Shown: positions 46,491-64,000 of the stretch, in pieces | Position numbering within the stretch: position 1 is the stretch's first letter | Layout of the letters: each line of letters opens with the position of its first letter | From: Pristionchus mayeri | Lineage: Eukaryota > Nematoda > Chromadorea > Rhabditida > Neodiplogasteridae | DNA: 64,000 nucleotides | Direction: 5' to 3' | NCBI GenBank assembly: GCA_036245805.1 | Contig: BTRK01000001.1 | Coordinates: forward strand, 29,333,087 to 29,397,086 | Program-made: the position numbers and the translations under genes | Notes under the pieces: model-generated | Seen by the model: only the letters and a program-made list of their open reading frames with translations | The model's database searches: none | What the model was told of the DNA's origin: nothing

Positions 46491-49003
46491 TCACTTCGCA
46501 GCAGCCGTGCTGGGCGGGGGCTCGGTGTGCTGCGTGGCGCTTCTCGTGTTCTTGCTGCGCGACTCGACCGAGCGTCGCCGATCCGCGGCTGCGGTGGTGC
46601 CGCGATCCGCGTCGCGTCCCGCGCGCGTCTGCGACGCCTCACGCTGCAAACGCGGACGCGTCACTTTGCTGAACACCTCGAGTCCTAATGTAAATCAGTC
46701 AATGTCGCAGATGCTAAACACAATAATGATGGAGAGGTTGCGTTTCATTCTCTTTTACGATATGTTCAGGACCAGTTTGTAAACAATTCCATCGTCTCAC
46801 CGATCCGGCTCCGCCACGCGTTTGAGGCGGACGCGCGGCACCTCCAGCCGCGGTCATCGGTGCGCCACGCATCGCTATCGGCCGCACGCCCGCGCCCTTC
46901 CGGGCTGCCTGCTCCCTGAAGCGATATTGTATCTATCGTTACCTATCTCTGCAGTTCTGATCATTAAGGGTATAATGTGAAAATCAAATATCGAGGATCA
47001 ACCCACTTGCAGAAGGGGATGTGTCGCTCGGCAGCCTGCTGGCTGAAACTGCGCCCGCAGCACGGACAGTGCACGTAGTCTGGAAAGGACGGAGATCAAA
47101 GGTCAACTTCCATGCTCTCTTAATTTTACACATTGCTTAATTCTGTCTGGAACAGATGATAGAGTGGCAGAGGATGGTCCGCTCTCCGTATCACATGTTC
47201 TCTAGTCCATATCATATTTTTTCATGTCTCATAGGCCCAATTTGTGAAGAAGCATACATTACTTTCGAAACAACACTGCTTTACTCCATTGCCTATCGCA
47301 CTCCTCTAGTCGATATAGATCTCACCACTGGGTGTGGAGGTCTTGGGTGGTGGCGGTAGCGGAGCGCCCGTCTTGATGGCGTAATCGACCTGGAATATCG
47401 ATTTTTCGGGATTTGGCACGGTGCCAAAACTCTTTTATGACCTACCTTCTTGCTGGAAGAGACGGCCTCGATGAAGTCGGTGTGCCGTTCGCGCCATTGA
47501 GTCTTCGGCCGGGGGAACTGCCCGCCCAACTGAGAAATCAGAGTGGTGATCTTTGGCCTTTTAATTAGATTAATTAACTATTTATTTTCGAAATGGCTGA
47601 CTTCCTTGAGAGCAATAGGTTCTGGAATCATTAATATGTTTTCGGAAAATCCAAGGCGAGATGTGTTTTTTCATCAGGGAGACTCATTTACGTTTCACTG
47701 TTATTACAAGGTATTCAGTGACGGTTCTCCAACGATCTCAGCCCGATTTCAGTTCAAAATTCCAATAAACTCTAATTCCTCGCTTCGGGCAAGGGAGGGA
47801 GGGGGTTGTTTCCTCCCTCTCTCGCTCCATGACGACACGAGGTAGCTAGGGCGTGGGTGCACACAGGAAGGGGAGGATACCTCCTGCTATATAGCCACTT
47901 TTCGAACGAAAACAACAGGATTTGAGCAATATTGAGAGGATATTCCTTAATTTTTCGAAAATTTATGTGATCAAGGGCGAGATCAAAGAACAAAATACCT
48001 GCTGCTTCTCCTTTGCAGCTCTCCGCACGTCGTGGATGGTGATATCGGAGCCAGTAGCCCGTTGTTTGCCTGCATTTTCGAAATTAATTGCTTAATTAGC
48101 ATAATTAATTAGAGATCAAAGATTAACCCGAATCGAAGGGCTTCCTGTTCAGCTTGGCCAACTTCTTGCACACCGGCTCATGTTTCTCCTGAAATCGATA
48201 ATTGGGATGTACGGTAGTCGAGGTAGGTCAAAACGTGTTGTTACTAATCTACTAGCATTTTCTGTTATTCCTAGTACCTATCTATTTTTTGTTCAATTTC
48301 CTGCTTTCACACTTCTTCTTTCCCACGAATGAAGATAGTGTAAACTGACCAGTGAGGACTTGATGAAGTTGCGGCCGCACGTCCGGCAGGGAAACGTCGG
48401 CTCGTTGTCATCTAAAAGCCGGTTGTGAAATCATAATTGCCGGTTCTCAGGTGGAAATGTAGTGCACATTGTAGCTACACTGATTATGAGAATAGAAGAG
48501 AAGGCAGGTGGCTTGGACAGATTTCGAAAAGGTTGCGATAGGTACGCTATGGTGCGACTATAGATCAACTTGGATACTAGATAGAAAAGGATAAAAATTT
48601 AAGCTGAAATAAGATCAAAGATCAAACCGGACGGAGTCGTTCCATTGGCTGAGATATCAGTATTAAACAATTTATTTTAATGAGTCCTATCAGGGTCTGG
48701 ATTTCCACATTTTGAAGGAAAGAAAGCATGGGAAATGACGAGACCGGGGAACCCTAGTAATGAGTCACAGATACTATTGTCTTAGATCGTTTGTTCCTAG
48801 TCTGCTCGACATTCTGAACGCGGTACTCTTTTGGGATCTACTAGTGCCAAAGAAGGACAGTGATTCATCCCTATGGTGGATGGCACGCACACTTCTCTAC
48901 GTCGAAGGGCAGACTCGTCTGGGGTCGATGATGAGACTCGGGATTTCTTCTAAGTATCGCTGAGAAGAGTCGACTTACAGGCATCGTCGCTCGGCTTGCC
49001 CAT
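46491..49003 (-). CDS. ZC2HC1: ZC2HC1-family (FAM164) zinc-finger protein
   Basis: On the minus strand: 48979-49003, 48350-48411, 48128-48188, 47999-48069, 47446-47529, 47326-47389, 47007-47079, 46801-46915 and 46491-46676, all in phase, about 246 residues. Two C2HC fingers are visible: FPCRTCGRNFIKSSL followed by EKHEPVCKK near residues 14-38, and VHCPCCGRSF, then AAERHIPFCK near 128-150. Between them are the family's W-R-H-DFI and LPPPPK segments (TQWRERHTDFIEAV, APLPPPPKT). The C-terminal tail is Ala/Arg-rich. The last acceptor (CTCGAG|GTG) is weak and set by frame; TTACATTAG 8 bases upstream would need another donor. The molecular role of this family is poorly known; zinc binding is expected. 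Confidence 0.9.
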
Positions 49004-50135
49004 TCTGCGCCCAGGGCGATCCTCGAATTTCGGCAGAAGAGCAGGGAGAGCCAAGAGAGACAATACTCCTCTCCCCTCCTCCCTCTCCCTCGCCTCCCTC
49101 GGACGTTGCCCAGGGAAACGATGCGATGCGTGCCTCACACTACTGCCCTCAGGGCACCCTCCTCGTTTCGTGTGATCTCTCGTCGCGCCCTCAGGGCACT
49201 CTCTTCCTTTCGTGTACTCTCTCGTCGAGGGGAACGAGAGAACGCGTCGATGTTTACGCGGAGTAATGGAGGAGTACGAGTCCGGCCGCGTGGAAGGAGA
49301 TCGCGTGCTCTGCCGCTTGAGAGAACATCTGCGAAGCGATTTTCGCAATTTTTTCAGCATAATATCTTACGGGTATTCAGAGAAGGAGGGGATGATCCAT
49401 GGCTAAAGTGACAAGATCAGGCTCTCATCTGTTATCTCATTCGAAACATAAAATGGGCGCAGGACAGAAACTGAACACAGGAAGATCGATATGTGCTCAC
49501 TCGATTACCGACGCTATTTCGGCGAAATCTCACCGTGAATCGGTGGAAAACGAGAAAAGAGAATAGTTTTTTTATTGATCTTTTAATCTTCCTACTTATA
49601 GGATTGAATCTGTTTATGGTTCTACATCTTCAATCGTTCACATCATTTTTCCCAAATCCTTGAAGCTGATGTTTCAACATACTTGATCTTGGCATTTTAA
49701 GTCAGCATCTAAATCCGCTCCACTCCTTGTGTTTTGTCAGCATACGTTGCAAACAAAATTGCATCTTTTGTAACGCTGACGAAGAGACAGGCACTCTCTT
49801 CATTTCGCGTGTTCTATCGCTGTCTGGCTGGCGAGTTGGTGCGCTGAATGAAGAGAGTGTCTCCTATCAGCATCACGGCACTGATAGCCGATCCATAACT
49901 GTGATTTGGGCATCAGAGACGTATCCAGCGTGGTGCTTATAGCATGACGTCAGCGACTCTCTCAATTCCCCATACTCCCTCGTCGACAGTTGCATAGCTG
50001 TCCTTATCTCCAGCGTCTCAGCCATGCTGGGCGTGAAAATATCGAGGGAATAGGGGAGACGCCTTATCTGGCCCCGGTTATAAGCACGTGAGGCTCCACA
50101 TTGTCAGTCCCTTCGATTCTCGCACAATAGCAAGC
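49004..50135. other. Divergent intergenic region
   Basis: It lies between the minus-strand zinc-finger gene and the plus-strand saposin gene. A two-copy repeat of about 42 bases (CCTCAGGGCAC, then TTTCGTGT and TCTCGTCG) lies at about 49146-49230. Open frames here (49106-49411) have no domain. Confidence 0.45.
49945..50085 (+). promoter_or_regulatory. Candidate promoter of the saposin-like gene
   Basis: A full CRE-like TGACGTCA lies at 49945-49952, two CTTATC (reverse GATA) sites at 50003-50008 and 50063-50068, and TTATAAGC at 50078-50085, about 50 bases before the ATG. GATA pairs upstream of secreted, gut-type genes are typical in nematodes; intestinal expression is inference. Confidence 0.4.
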
Positions 50136-51416
50136 ATGATCCGCAACGTGTTGGTCGTTTCTGGTGCGTTGACCTACCTATTTTGACCTACCTACGAAGA
50201 AAACATGTTATTCTTCTAGAAATCCATGAAAGAGTGAAATTTGAGACCAGAAAGCTGCCGATTTCGAAAATATTTTCGAAAATCTGATTGCAAAATGACT
50301 TTCTAGCCCTGGTTGCCCTCTGCGCCTCGCTGGCACTTCCCTCGAAGGGAATCCAACTCGACGACAACTGTGGAGCCGTCAGCGTCGGAATTCAGCTCTC
50401 TCAGAAGTACAGCAACGCTAGTGAGTGCTGATCTTTGTGTACGGGAAATGAAGATGATTTCCTCTTTGAATTTTTTTCAATAGAACGCGCACAATGTTCA
50501 GTGATCAAGAATCTAGGCAGAACACATGAGATCATCATAGAAATGACGTCACTTCTTCAGTTTCCGACCACGCCAAGTGCCAGATCTGCCTCGACCTGGC
50601 CATCCTCGTCGACAACTACATTGACTGCGCTGAGGCTTGATCTTTGGACTTTGATCTTTGGACTTTGGCACATCTCCTTATCTGTTTGGCCATGCGTCTG
50701 CCATGCTTTCACGGGATTATCATTCCGAAACCATGGTGTTTGTTGTAGCTTGAAGCGAGCGACTCCAAACAACACATTTTGGTGACGATTAGATAGATAA
50801 TGTCAAAGGGGAGCGACAGGTCAATCTTTGACCTCTGCGATCATTATTCATAAATAATTATGCTTGTACCAAGACTCAAAACAACGCATTCTAGAGACGA
50901 TTAGATAGTACCAGGAGACAGGGAGAAGAGATAGATTAATCGTTGGTCTCTTCAGGGTTTCCTGCAGACTAAGGCCAACGAATGGTGCGAGACCACCTTC
51001 ACCGAGGGATACTACAGGGACGTCTGCTACGACCTCGTCAATTCGATCATTGATACGGTAAGTTGGTATTTGATATCCCTTGATCTTTGACCTCCCTTCA
51101 TATTTGATACTGTGAGTTGATCGTTGATGCCTACCATATCTCCATCTTCTTTTGTCCTAGACAGTGTGAGAATTAGAATTGAATCGAGAACAATCAAAGA
51201 ACAAGATAAAAAAAGAATGAGTTATTCCCCGGCACTCTTTTGTTTCCATTCGATCGATCATCACTGATTAAAATAATGAAGAACTTGAGAGGAACAAATG
51301 AAAAATAATAGAAAGTTAATATTTTTTCTTTGCAGCTCGAGAAGGACACCGATAATGCCATCAACGGACCCGAAATCTGCACGAAGGTCATGAAGGAGCC
51401 CTGCGGACAGCAGTAG
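50136..51416 (+). CDS. Saposin-like secreted protein
   Basis: Exons 50136-50163, 50307-50420, 50561-50634, 50956-51057 and 51336-51416 encode 132 residues. Residues 1-20 form a signal peptide. A saposin B domain follows with cysteines at about 54, 57, 83, 96, 121 and 129 (CQIC, WCETTF, VCYDLV, ICTKV, PCG), spaced as in caenopores and saposins. Two more cysteines at 31 and 70 are unusual and could form an extra bond. Such proteins bind and perturb lipid membranes and often serve in digestion or defence in the gut. The third intron seems to start with GC (GCTGAG|GCTTGA), because no GT donor keeps the domain in frame; without it the frame stops at once. Introns contain TTGATCTTTG words. Confidence 0.9.
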
Positions 51417-52628
51417 AGCATCAGCTAATCGATACCGTACCCCGCCTGAATGTTGTTTGTATGATAAAGTGCGAGAAAACAAGGGAATACTGGATGACTA
51501 GTATCGATTCGACGGACATGGTACTATTGAGCAGGAGAGTACGGTAGATCAAGGTGCAAATCCCAAACCGTTCTTGTTTGCCTTCGGCCGTCACTTGCAA
51601 AATCCAGAGTAAGAGGCTCGCTCTCTGCTTGCTCTCCTAGTACTGTGAGAACAGAATGCGTAGCAACGTGGTGTACATGATAAACTTCTTAAAGTACTAC
51701 AATATTCGCGAAACGGGAAAATATTTAGCCGCGAATATTGTAGTACTTTAAGAAGTTTATCATGTACACCACGTTGCTACGCATTCTGTTCTCACAGTAC
51801 GTTTTATTGTCGGTCCTACTGTCGCACCGATCGAAAGATTTCGGCCGATCGGTGGAATCTCAACCTCGAATATTAGCAGGCGATTGTTCACTCCGATATT
51901 GAATGATTAGAGAGCAGGGTAAATGAGATTGAGGTAGAGAGAAAGGCGAAAAATGATCGAGCGATAGAGCCTCGCTCCCTCTCTCCCCCTCCCTCTCGCC
52001 TCCGCTTCCTCCTCGCCCGCTCTCTAACCCGGAGTGACTAGAGAGCGCCGCTTCTAGAGGAGCGCTCCCTTTCCTCTCCTCGTCGGGTATGATGAGATGC
52101 CTAATCCATTCTCCGAGCGTCGCTCGTGCTCCTGTCAGCGGGCCTCGGCGGTGCAGGCCTTCCATTGGGTTCTCCGATGGTTGTGTCCACCCCAATGCGG
52201 GGAGGTGGAGCGCGCCGAGCTGATAAAATCGGCTCTGACCCATTTTTGAAACACCGAATTCGGTCTTTAATGCACTGTGGAGAAGAAAGCTCTAGCAAGG
52301 CTCAATCACTCAAAAACTGCGAAACAACAACAAGTCTAGAACATTCGTCTGGTTCTCTTTCTTCCCTGTGCTCCCTCGTCAATCCAACAAAACGAGTGAG
52401 GACCCAAATTAAGAGAGTCATTCAAACACTCCCTCCATCCGTTTTCTCGACCTTCGCCTACATTTGTACTGTCGTCACCAAATCTTCAACGATTTTCTGG
52501 GAAAGTTAATCTATTTTCGCCCTCTCCCCCCCCCCCTCCTCCCCTCATTCCCATCCCCTCCCTCTCCCCCTCCCCCCCCCCCTCCTCCCCTCATTCCCAT
52601 CCCCTCCCTCTCCTCTCGAGTGGTCGTC
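51417..52628. other. Intergenic region with a MITE and C-rich tandem repeat
   Basis: It contains the family 2 element at 51643-51797. Just before the next ATG, at about 52519-52612, a C-rich unit of about 50 bases with CTCCTCCCCTCATTCCCATC is present twice in tandem and probably forms part of the next promoter. Confidence 0.5.
51643..51797. mobile_element. TIR element family 2, copy C, almost perfect hairpin
   Basis: CTGTGAGAACAGAATGCGTA and its exact complement form the ends, TA flanks both sides (51641-51642 and 51798-51799), and the arms of about 65 bases pair almost perfectly around a short loop near 51720. It is the youngest-looking copy of the family. Confidence 0.92.
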
Positions 52629-53223
52629 ATGAATCTCTCTCGCGAGAGTCTCTCCGCGGAGCCCGTCGACGAGATCACCATGCAGACGCACATCCCCTGG
52701 AGCGAAGTCGCCGATGTGAGTTGACTATCGTAGCCTGAGGCTATCACGAACTGATTCTTAAGGTGGAGACGCGACTGCTCGAGATTCTCTACCGCGCTGG
52801 CAAGCCGAACGTGCGCTCGCTCCGTATCAAGTTCACTCGAAGGTACGGTAGGCGATCCGCTATTGAGGACTGACTGGATACGGAAGTTCGTCAATCGCTA
52901 ACTGATTGGATACTGTAGCTCCTTGATCGATAACTGACTGAATACCGTACCTTTCCGACGCCGCGGTCTTGATGTGCTCTTCTCATTCGCGCTGTGCGAG
53001 GACTGCACCGCGCTCTCCGGCACCGACCAGGAGATTCAGGTGGATTATCGATTGCTACCGTAACCATCTATCGATTACCGTACAGTGTGATCTACTACCA
53101 TCTGGCGGTGCCACTCCCTTCACGTACTCGATGAAATTCTTGCCGTCAGATCGGATGAATCGAATGGAAAACTCGATCCAAGTGGGAGAATCGGCACTCG
53201 AAAGCAAGACCCACGAAGCATGA
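52629..53223 (+). CDS. Unrecognised small protein with an abnormal splice acceptor
   Basis: Exons 52629-52715, 52763-52842, 52958-53039 and 53086-53223 give 128 residues. The protein starts MNLSRESLSAEPVDEIT, continues with VETRLLEILYRAGKPNVRSL and LDVLFSFALCEDCTALSG, and ends with FTYSMKFLPSDRMNR. There is no signal peptide or membrane segment, and I know no family. The intron between exons 2 and 3 has a normal donor (AAG|GTACGG), but the only position that keeps phase ends in CCTTTCCG rather than CCTTTCAG. A stop codon upstream and the lack of any AG leave no alternative. A single A-to-C change, a sequencing error or a broken gene would explain it. Confidence 0.65.
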
Positions 53224-53563
53224 ACGAGGAGAGAACTCGAAACAACTTCCGATAAAGCTATCATTATGGAATATCTATAGAACCGTGATTCACCTGGTAA
53301 AAGAAGATAATGATAGCCAATTTTACCTCTGCAACAAAGTTCCCCTTTGGGGGAGAAATACGTGTTGTTGATAGGATAATTTATCGAGTCATCGCAAATC
53401 ACAGGATGGAGTACAAGTACAGTATGAACAACAGTTCAAGGCGAGTTTACACAGTGCATCATCGTCGAAACGATAAAGAGCACCCTAGGCTAGCGCTTAG
53501 CACAATAAGTTAAGAGGAGTAAAGTACAATAAATCAATCGATATCCTAGCCGGAGTGCGATAG
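53224..53563. other. Gap between convergent genes
   Basis: 340 bases, presumably the 3' untranslated regions of the small gene and of membrin. Nothing else is seen. Confidence 0.5.
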
Positions 53564-55633
53564 TTATCCGTGCCAAAATCGATAAAATGCATACATGAAG
53601 ATGAGTACGACGATGCAGCCGACGCCGAGGATCATGTAGTCCTCCTTCACGCGCCGCTCGATCATTGACATCGTCGTGTTCGAGAGTCCCAGCTGGAAGA
53701 GGAGGGGTACTGTAGGCCACGGTATCTCGTAAGATCGATAACTAAGAATGTCTACTACCACGTGCTAGGGTAAATTGAGAGGACGTGTAATTATTGATTG
53801 ATTACGGTAGGTCATACCCTAGCTCCGACGTCTCGGAACCGCCCCTTGATTCCTCGTAGATTGGCGTGCTGCGAGTGGAGACTGTCGAGGACTGACTGGA
53901 ATATCGACTTCCTTCCTGTGATCGCGCAATACTTTAGTCTATCTCAACGTAAAGCGTTATTAAAGTAAAATAAATTATGTTCAATGGGTCAACATAATTG
54001 CACTACATTTATCGTTCAAATCTCGCACTCGAAATCAACGGATCACCAAATAAGAATTATTTAATTCAAATTTTAGCTAATTAATTAGCTCACTTGTCCC
54101 TGGCTGATCAGATCGTCCACGTGCCGGTTCGATGACGTCAGTCGATGGTTCATCTGAATGAGGATGAGTCAGTTGAATCAATTTACGCGATTGATCAGCT
54201 TCTACATAATACTTCTCCCGGCTGCTTTCAATCTTATTGTGCGTTCTTGCGGATGAGAACGATTGACAAGGCACTAAATGGATCCTACTAACCAGTTGCA
54301 GCAATACACTTTCACCCGGTAGTCTCTAAGTATTTCGAACAACTCCACAAATGTGTTTCTTATTGCGAATTTTTACATTTTCCGTGACATCACCGCAAGG
54401 GAGAATTCAGTAATGCGACAACCCCCGTTTAAACATACTTTGTCAGAATACTTACTTTCTGCTTGCAGATTTACAAACTAACATTGCTCTATTAGTTTGG
54501 AAAGTGTGATTGAATTACAAGAAGGGATATAGTATACCTGTAGTTCGTGGTCCTCCATCATGAGCGAGGTCTCGTTGGGACGGAACCGAGTGCTCATCAA
54601 CTCGTCTCGTTCCGCCGCAGCTCGCCACTATAATTAATATTATTAGAAATAAAAATTACGTTATCAAACAAAATTAGAGCAGTTAGACAGCCAATCGTAA
54701 TCGTACATCGTTAGCACAGCTGCATTTGCGCATTGTCATGGGATTTACTAGAAGTATCTCTCACTATGCACACCGACGCTTCGTGTGGAGAGATATTGCA
54801 TTATGTTGAAATTAAAAATATCGCAGCGTGAGAGAATTGGGAGTGTGAAAACTGCAGCGATTACAAGTGAGACTATTCCATGCCCAACAAGACTTTGATA
54901 GATCAGTTTGACCTAAAAAAACATGAGCCAACCTTTGTAGTGAGACGGGAGTGGAGAGCGTTCATGGCAAGATTTGCCTGCTGCACCTCCGATTTGATGC
55001 CGTCGACTTTCATGCGAACCTGGAAGATGATGTCAACATTGTTAAGCAACATTATGCACCCCTTATCCCTGACCTTAGCACGTTTTTTACATTCCTCCTA
55101 AGGCCCTAACGTTAAAATATGCAACAACATAGAGCAAATGAGGCTGTTCATTCGTAGTCCAATCTGAGTGTATGTGGTGGTCGATCTTTGCGAAACGACT
55201 AGGAATGATGGGCAGAAGTTTTGGGACATTTTCTTTTTTTAACGTCTTTGGGTATCGCGAGAAATGCCCAAATAAAGATAATCACTCACTGTGTGTCGGC
55301 GAGCAGGCGGCTCCTTGTTGACGTACAGATCCAGACGCGCGGTATGCTCATCCAGGGATCTAGAATATCAGATTTTAGCATAAAACCAACCTTTCTTCGT
55401 CAGACGTAGACTCGAAAAGTGAGAAAATGGTCAGATTTGAGGGGAAAAGGGTACTTTAAGTAAAAATATCTGGGTTTTACTTAGGAAACCGGACGAGACA
55501 CTCACTTTAGCTGATCGTAGACGGCTCTCGAGAGCGTCTGCCCGTCCGATTCGTCTTTGGCATGCTCGAATCGGCTCATCGCGAAGTGGACTTGCTGTAG
55601 CAGAACGTGTGTCTCTTGGTAGAGACGCTCCAT
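53564..55633 (-). CDS. memb-1: Membrin (GOSR2), Golgi Qb-SNARE
   Basis: Seven minus-strand exons, 55506-55633, 55290-55359, 54933-55019, 54538-54627, 54094-54153, 53818-53895 and 53564-53692, encode 213 residues, the size of membrin (212 in human). It starts MERLYQETHVLLQQVHF, has the family KEPP block (VNKEPPARRH), the SNARE helix leading to GRFRDVGARLGLSNT and MSMIERR, and one C-terminal membrane anchor (MILGVGCIVVLIFMYAFY) followed by RFWHG. Membrin acts in ER-to-Golgi and intra-Golgi vesicle fusion on the cytosolic face. The start lies 318 bases from the divergent NKAP start, so the two probably share a promoter region. Confidence 0.95.
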
Positions 55634-55951
55634 GGCACGCTGGAAAGGAGGAAGATAAGAGGAGCTATAAACGATAGCACTTAAAATATAAAACAAACGT
55701 AAAAAAAACGGTAGAAAAGAGACAAACAGGAGCGAAATTAAGGACAACTCAGCATTAGACAAATCCGGTTTTGGCTAACCGCCAAGAATTAACTCGAATG
55801 GACTCCCACCCCGACACCTCTGGTATCTGTTTCTCCTACGGTATTTCGTTGGCCTAGTGCCAAAAAATTTCGAATTATTCGGTCGGTCAGTTCGCTCTCG
55901 GCTTCTGCTTCGTCTTTTGCCGATTTTTCTCCACGGAAAATCAGACGAAAG
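55634..55951. promoter_or_regulatory. Shared divergent promoter of membrin and NKAP genes
   Basis: 318 bases separate two start codons that point away from each other. AAATCAG at 55939-55942 lies 9 bases before the NKAP ATG and could be a trans-splice acceptor. No clear TATA box is seen, as expected for housekeeping genes. Confidence 0.5.
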
Positions 55952-62999
<7,048 letters not shown>

Positions 63000-64000
63000 G
63001 TGAGTGCCCCCACTCTCTCTTTATTAGTATACTTCACTCTGGAAAATTCTGGTCTTGTTTTGCTGATCTGCTTAAAATTTTAAAAAAATAACACGATTAA
63101 GAGATATATGCTTCTTAGTGATTATTATATTCTAATTCATGATAGAATCAATGCGAACTATTCTGCGAAATTGGGGGCTGTATATCCCGTTGGGTATGAT
63201 GTGCAGGCTCCGTTAAATTAGAACGCAGAAAAACGTGTGAAAGAAACTTGATTGATTTGTTCGGCGAGTCTTCTCTTAGGCTCACTGGATTCGTGTTGGA
63301 TAGTAATATCAGAAATAAATAATTATTATCAACTACTCATCATGTTGCGATGATCGATGTGGTCTTCTTGTCGGTTGCTAATAACTTTTAACTATTGGTG
63401 AATCATCCAATCACCTGTACCATAGTAAGAGCAGCACGAAATGGGGATCCTTCTAAACTGGTGTTTTGCGGACTAGGACACGGAAGTCAGCCCTCACCGA
63501 TCGATCATTCGCCTCACTGACAATTGTTTTGATCGCCCTCGTGCCCCCAGGGATAGAAGGCCCCAGGCTATTGTTGTGGGCGGATGAAGTAAAGCGATTA
63601 CGTGGTCAAGTTAAGCCTGCTGAGACTTGTTTTTTTTTATAAGTGACAGTATGCGAGTTTGAGGTTCCACTCCTCTCTGAGGACTTTACGAAGTGATTAA
63701 AAACCGGAACTTGCAAGTTGCAGAAACTTTGATGTTGGGGGAACGACTAACTGATTTATCGGGATACTTTGGCTAGGGATGCGACATGCGCGTCGTTTGC
63801 TGATCCATGACGCAAGCAGAGCAGCTGCAGGGGTTAATGGGGAGTTTGCTGATCGAAAATATAGCAGGGGGGCGAGGGAGGGAGAGGAAGGAAAGGGCTT
63901 GGTCAGCCAGCTGTGTACTAGCGAGGGGTGATAGCAGAGCGAGGATTGATAGAGGACCTGGATAGAGGATTGTGCGAGCTAGGGGCAAGCAGGGCCTCTG
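63000..64000. other. Intron of the NKAP gene, no exon found
   Basis: It starts with GTGAGTGCCC after exon 15. The expected last NKAP exon is not visible, and no other gene is supported. The last 250 bases are G-rich. Confidence 0.5.

Noticed and set aside
46507..46782. Plus-strand open frame with a membrane-like stretch (GGGSVCCVALLVFLLRDS) and a following frame at 46777-46918
   Set aside because: Both are antisense shadows of the last two exons of the minus-strand ZC2HC1 gene, whose fingers and phases are clear.

Overview
The window is eukaryotic and most likely nematode. The reasons are many short introns ending in TTTCAG-type acceptors, start codons that sit just behind such acceptors (as expected for spliced-leader trans-splicing), GC-rich exons in AT-richer introns, and a gene set with F-box, saposin-like and small secreted families. 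A diplogastrid such as Pristionchus fits, but the genus is inference. The gene models were built by hand: splice sites were placed and the reading phase was checked across each junction.

Layout. 1-697: 3' part of a frameshifted mariner transposon. 698-10639: about 10 kb with no supportable gene, holding degenerate duplications and small inverted-repeat elements. 10640-14160: an unrecognised basic coiled-coil gene whose 1.56-kb intron contains two tandem small secreted-peptide genes. 15194-16831: an acidic protein built from repeated small exons. 17316-20231: a CASC3/Barentsz-like exon-junction protein rich in RS and RGG sequence. 21106-21530 (minus): a small unrecognised gene, perhaps with more 5' exons. 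24843-26596 and 37674-38385: two SSAT/thialysine-type GNAT acetyltransferases with the same exon plan. Between them lie a 1.3-kb TTAA-flanked palindrome, a large F-box gene (29426-about 37089) with a duplicated exon and a 1.29-kb palindrome inside an intron, and a decayed GNAT last exon. 38903-43649: a METTL9-type histidine methyltransferase with a 1.4-kb TTAA-flanked palindrome in an intron. 46491-49003 (minus): a ZC2HC1-family zinc-finger gene. 50136-51416: a saposin-like secreted protein. 52629-53223: an unrecognised small gene with an abnormal splice acceptor. 53564-55633 (minus): the Golgi SNARE membrin. 55952 to beyond 62999: the NKAP homologue, head to head with membrin, whose intron 8 holds three tiny Tyr/Pro/Val/Cys-rich protein genes.

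The genes are mostly unrelated housekeeping functions (RNA processing, ER-Golgi traffic, acetylation, methylation) mixed with fast-evolving small genes. Two features stand out. Clusters of very small protein genes are nested on the same strand inside introns of larger genes. The introns also carry a dense layer of repeats: two TIR families, three palindromes of 1.3-1.4 kb, and dispersed TACGGTA and TTGATCTTTGATC motifs.
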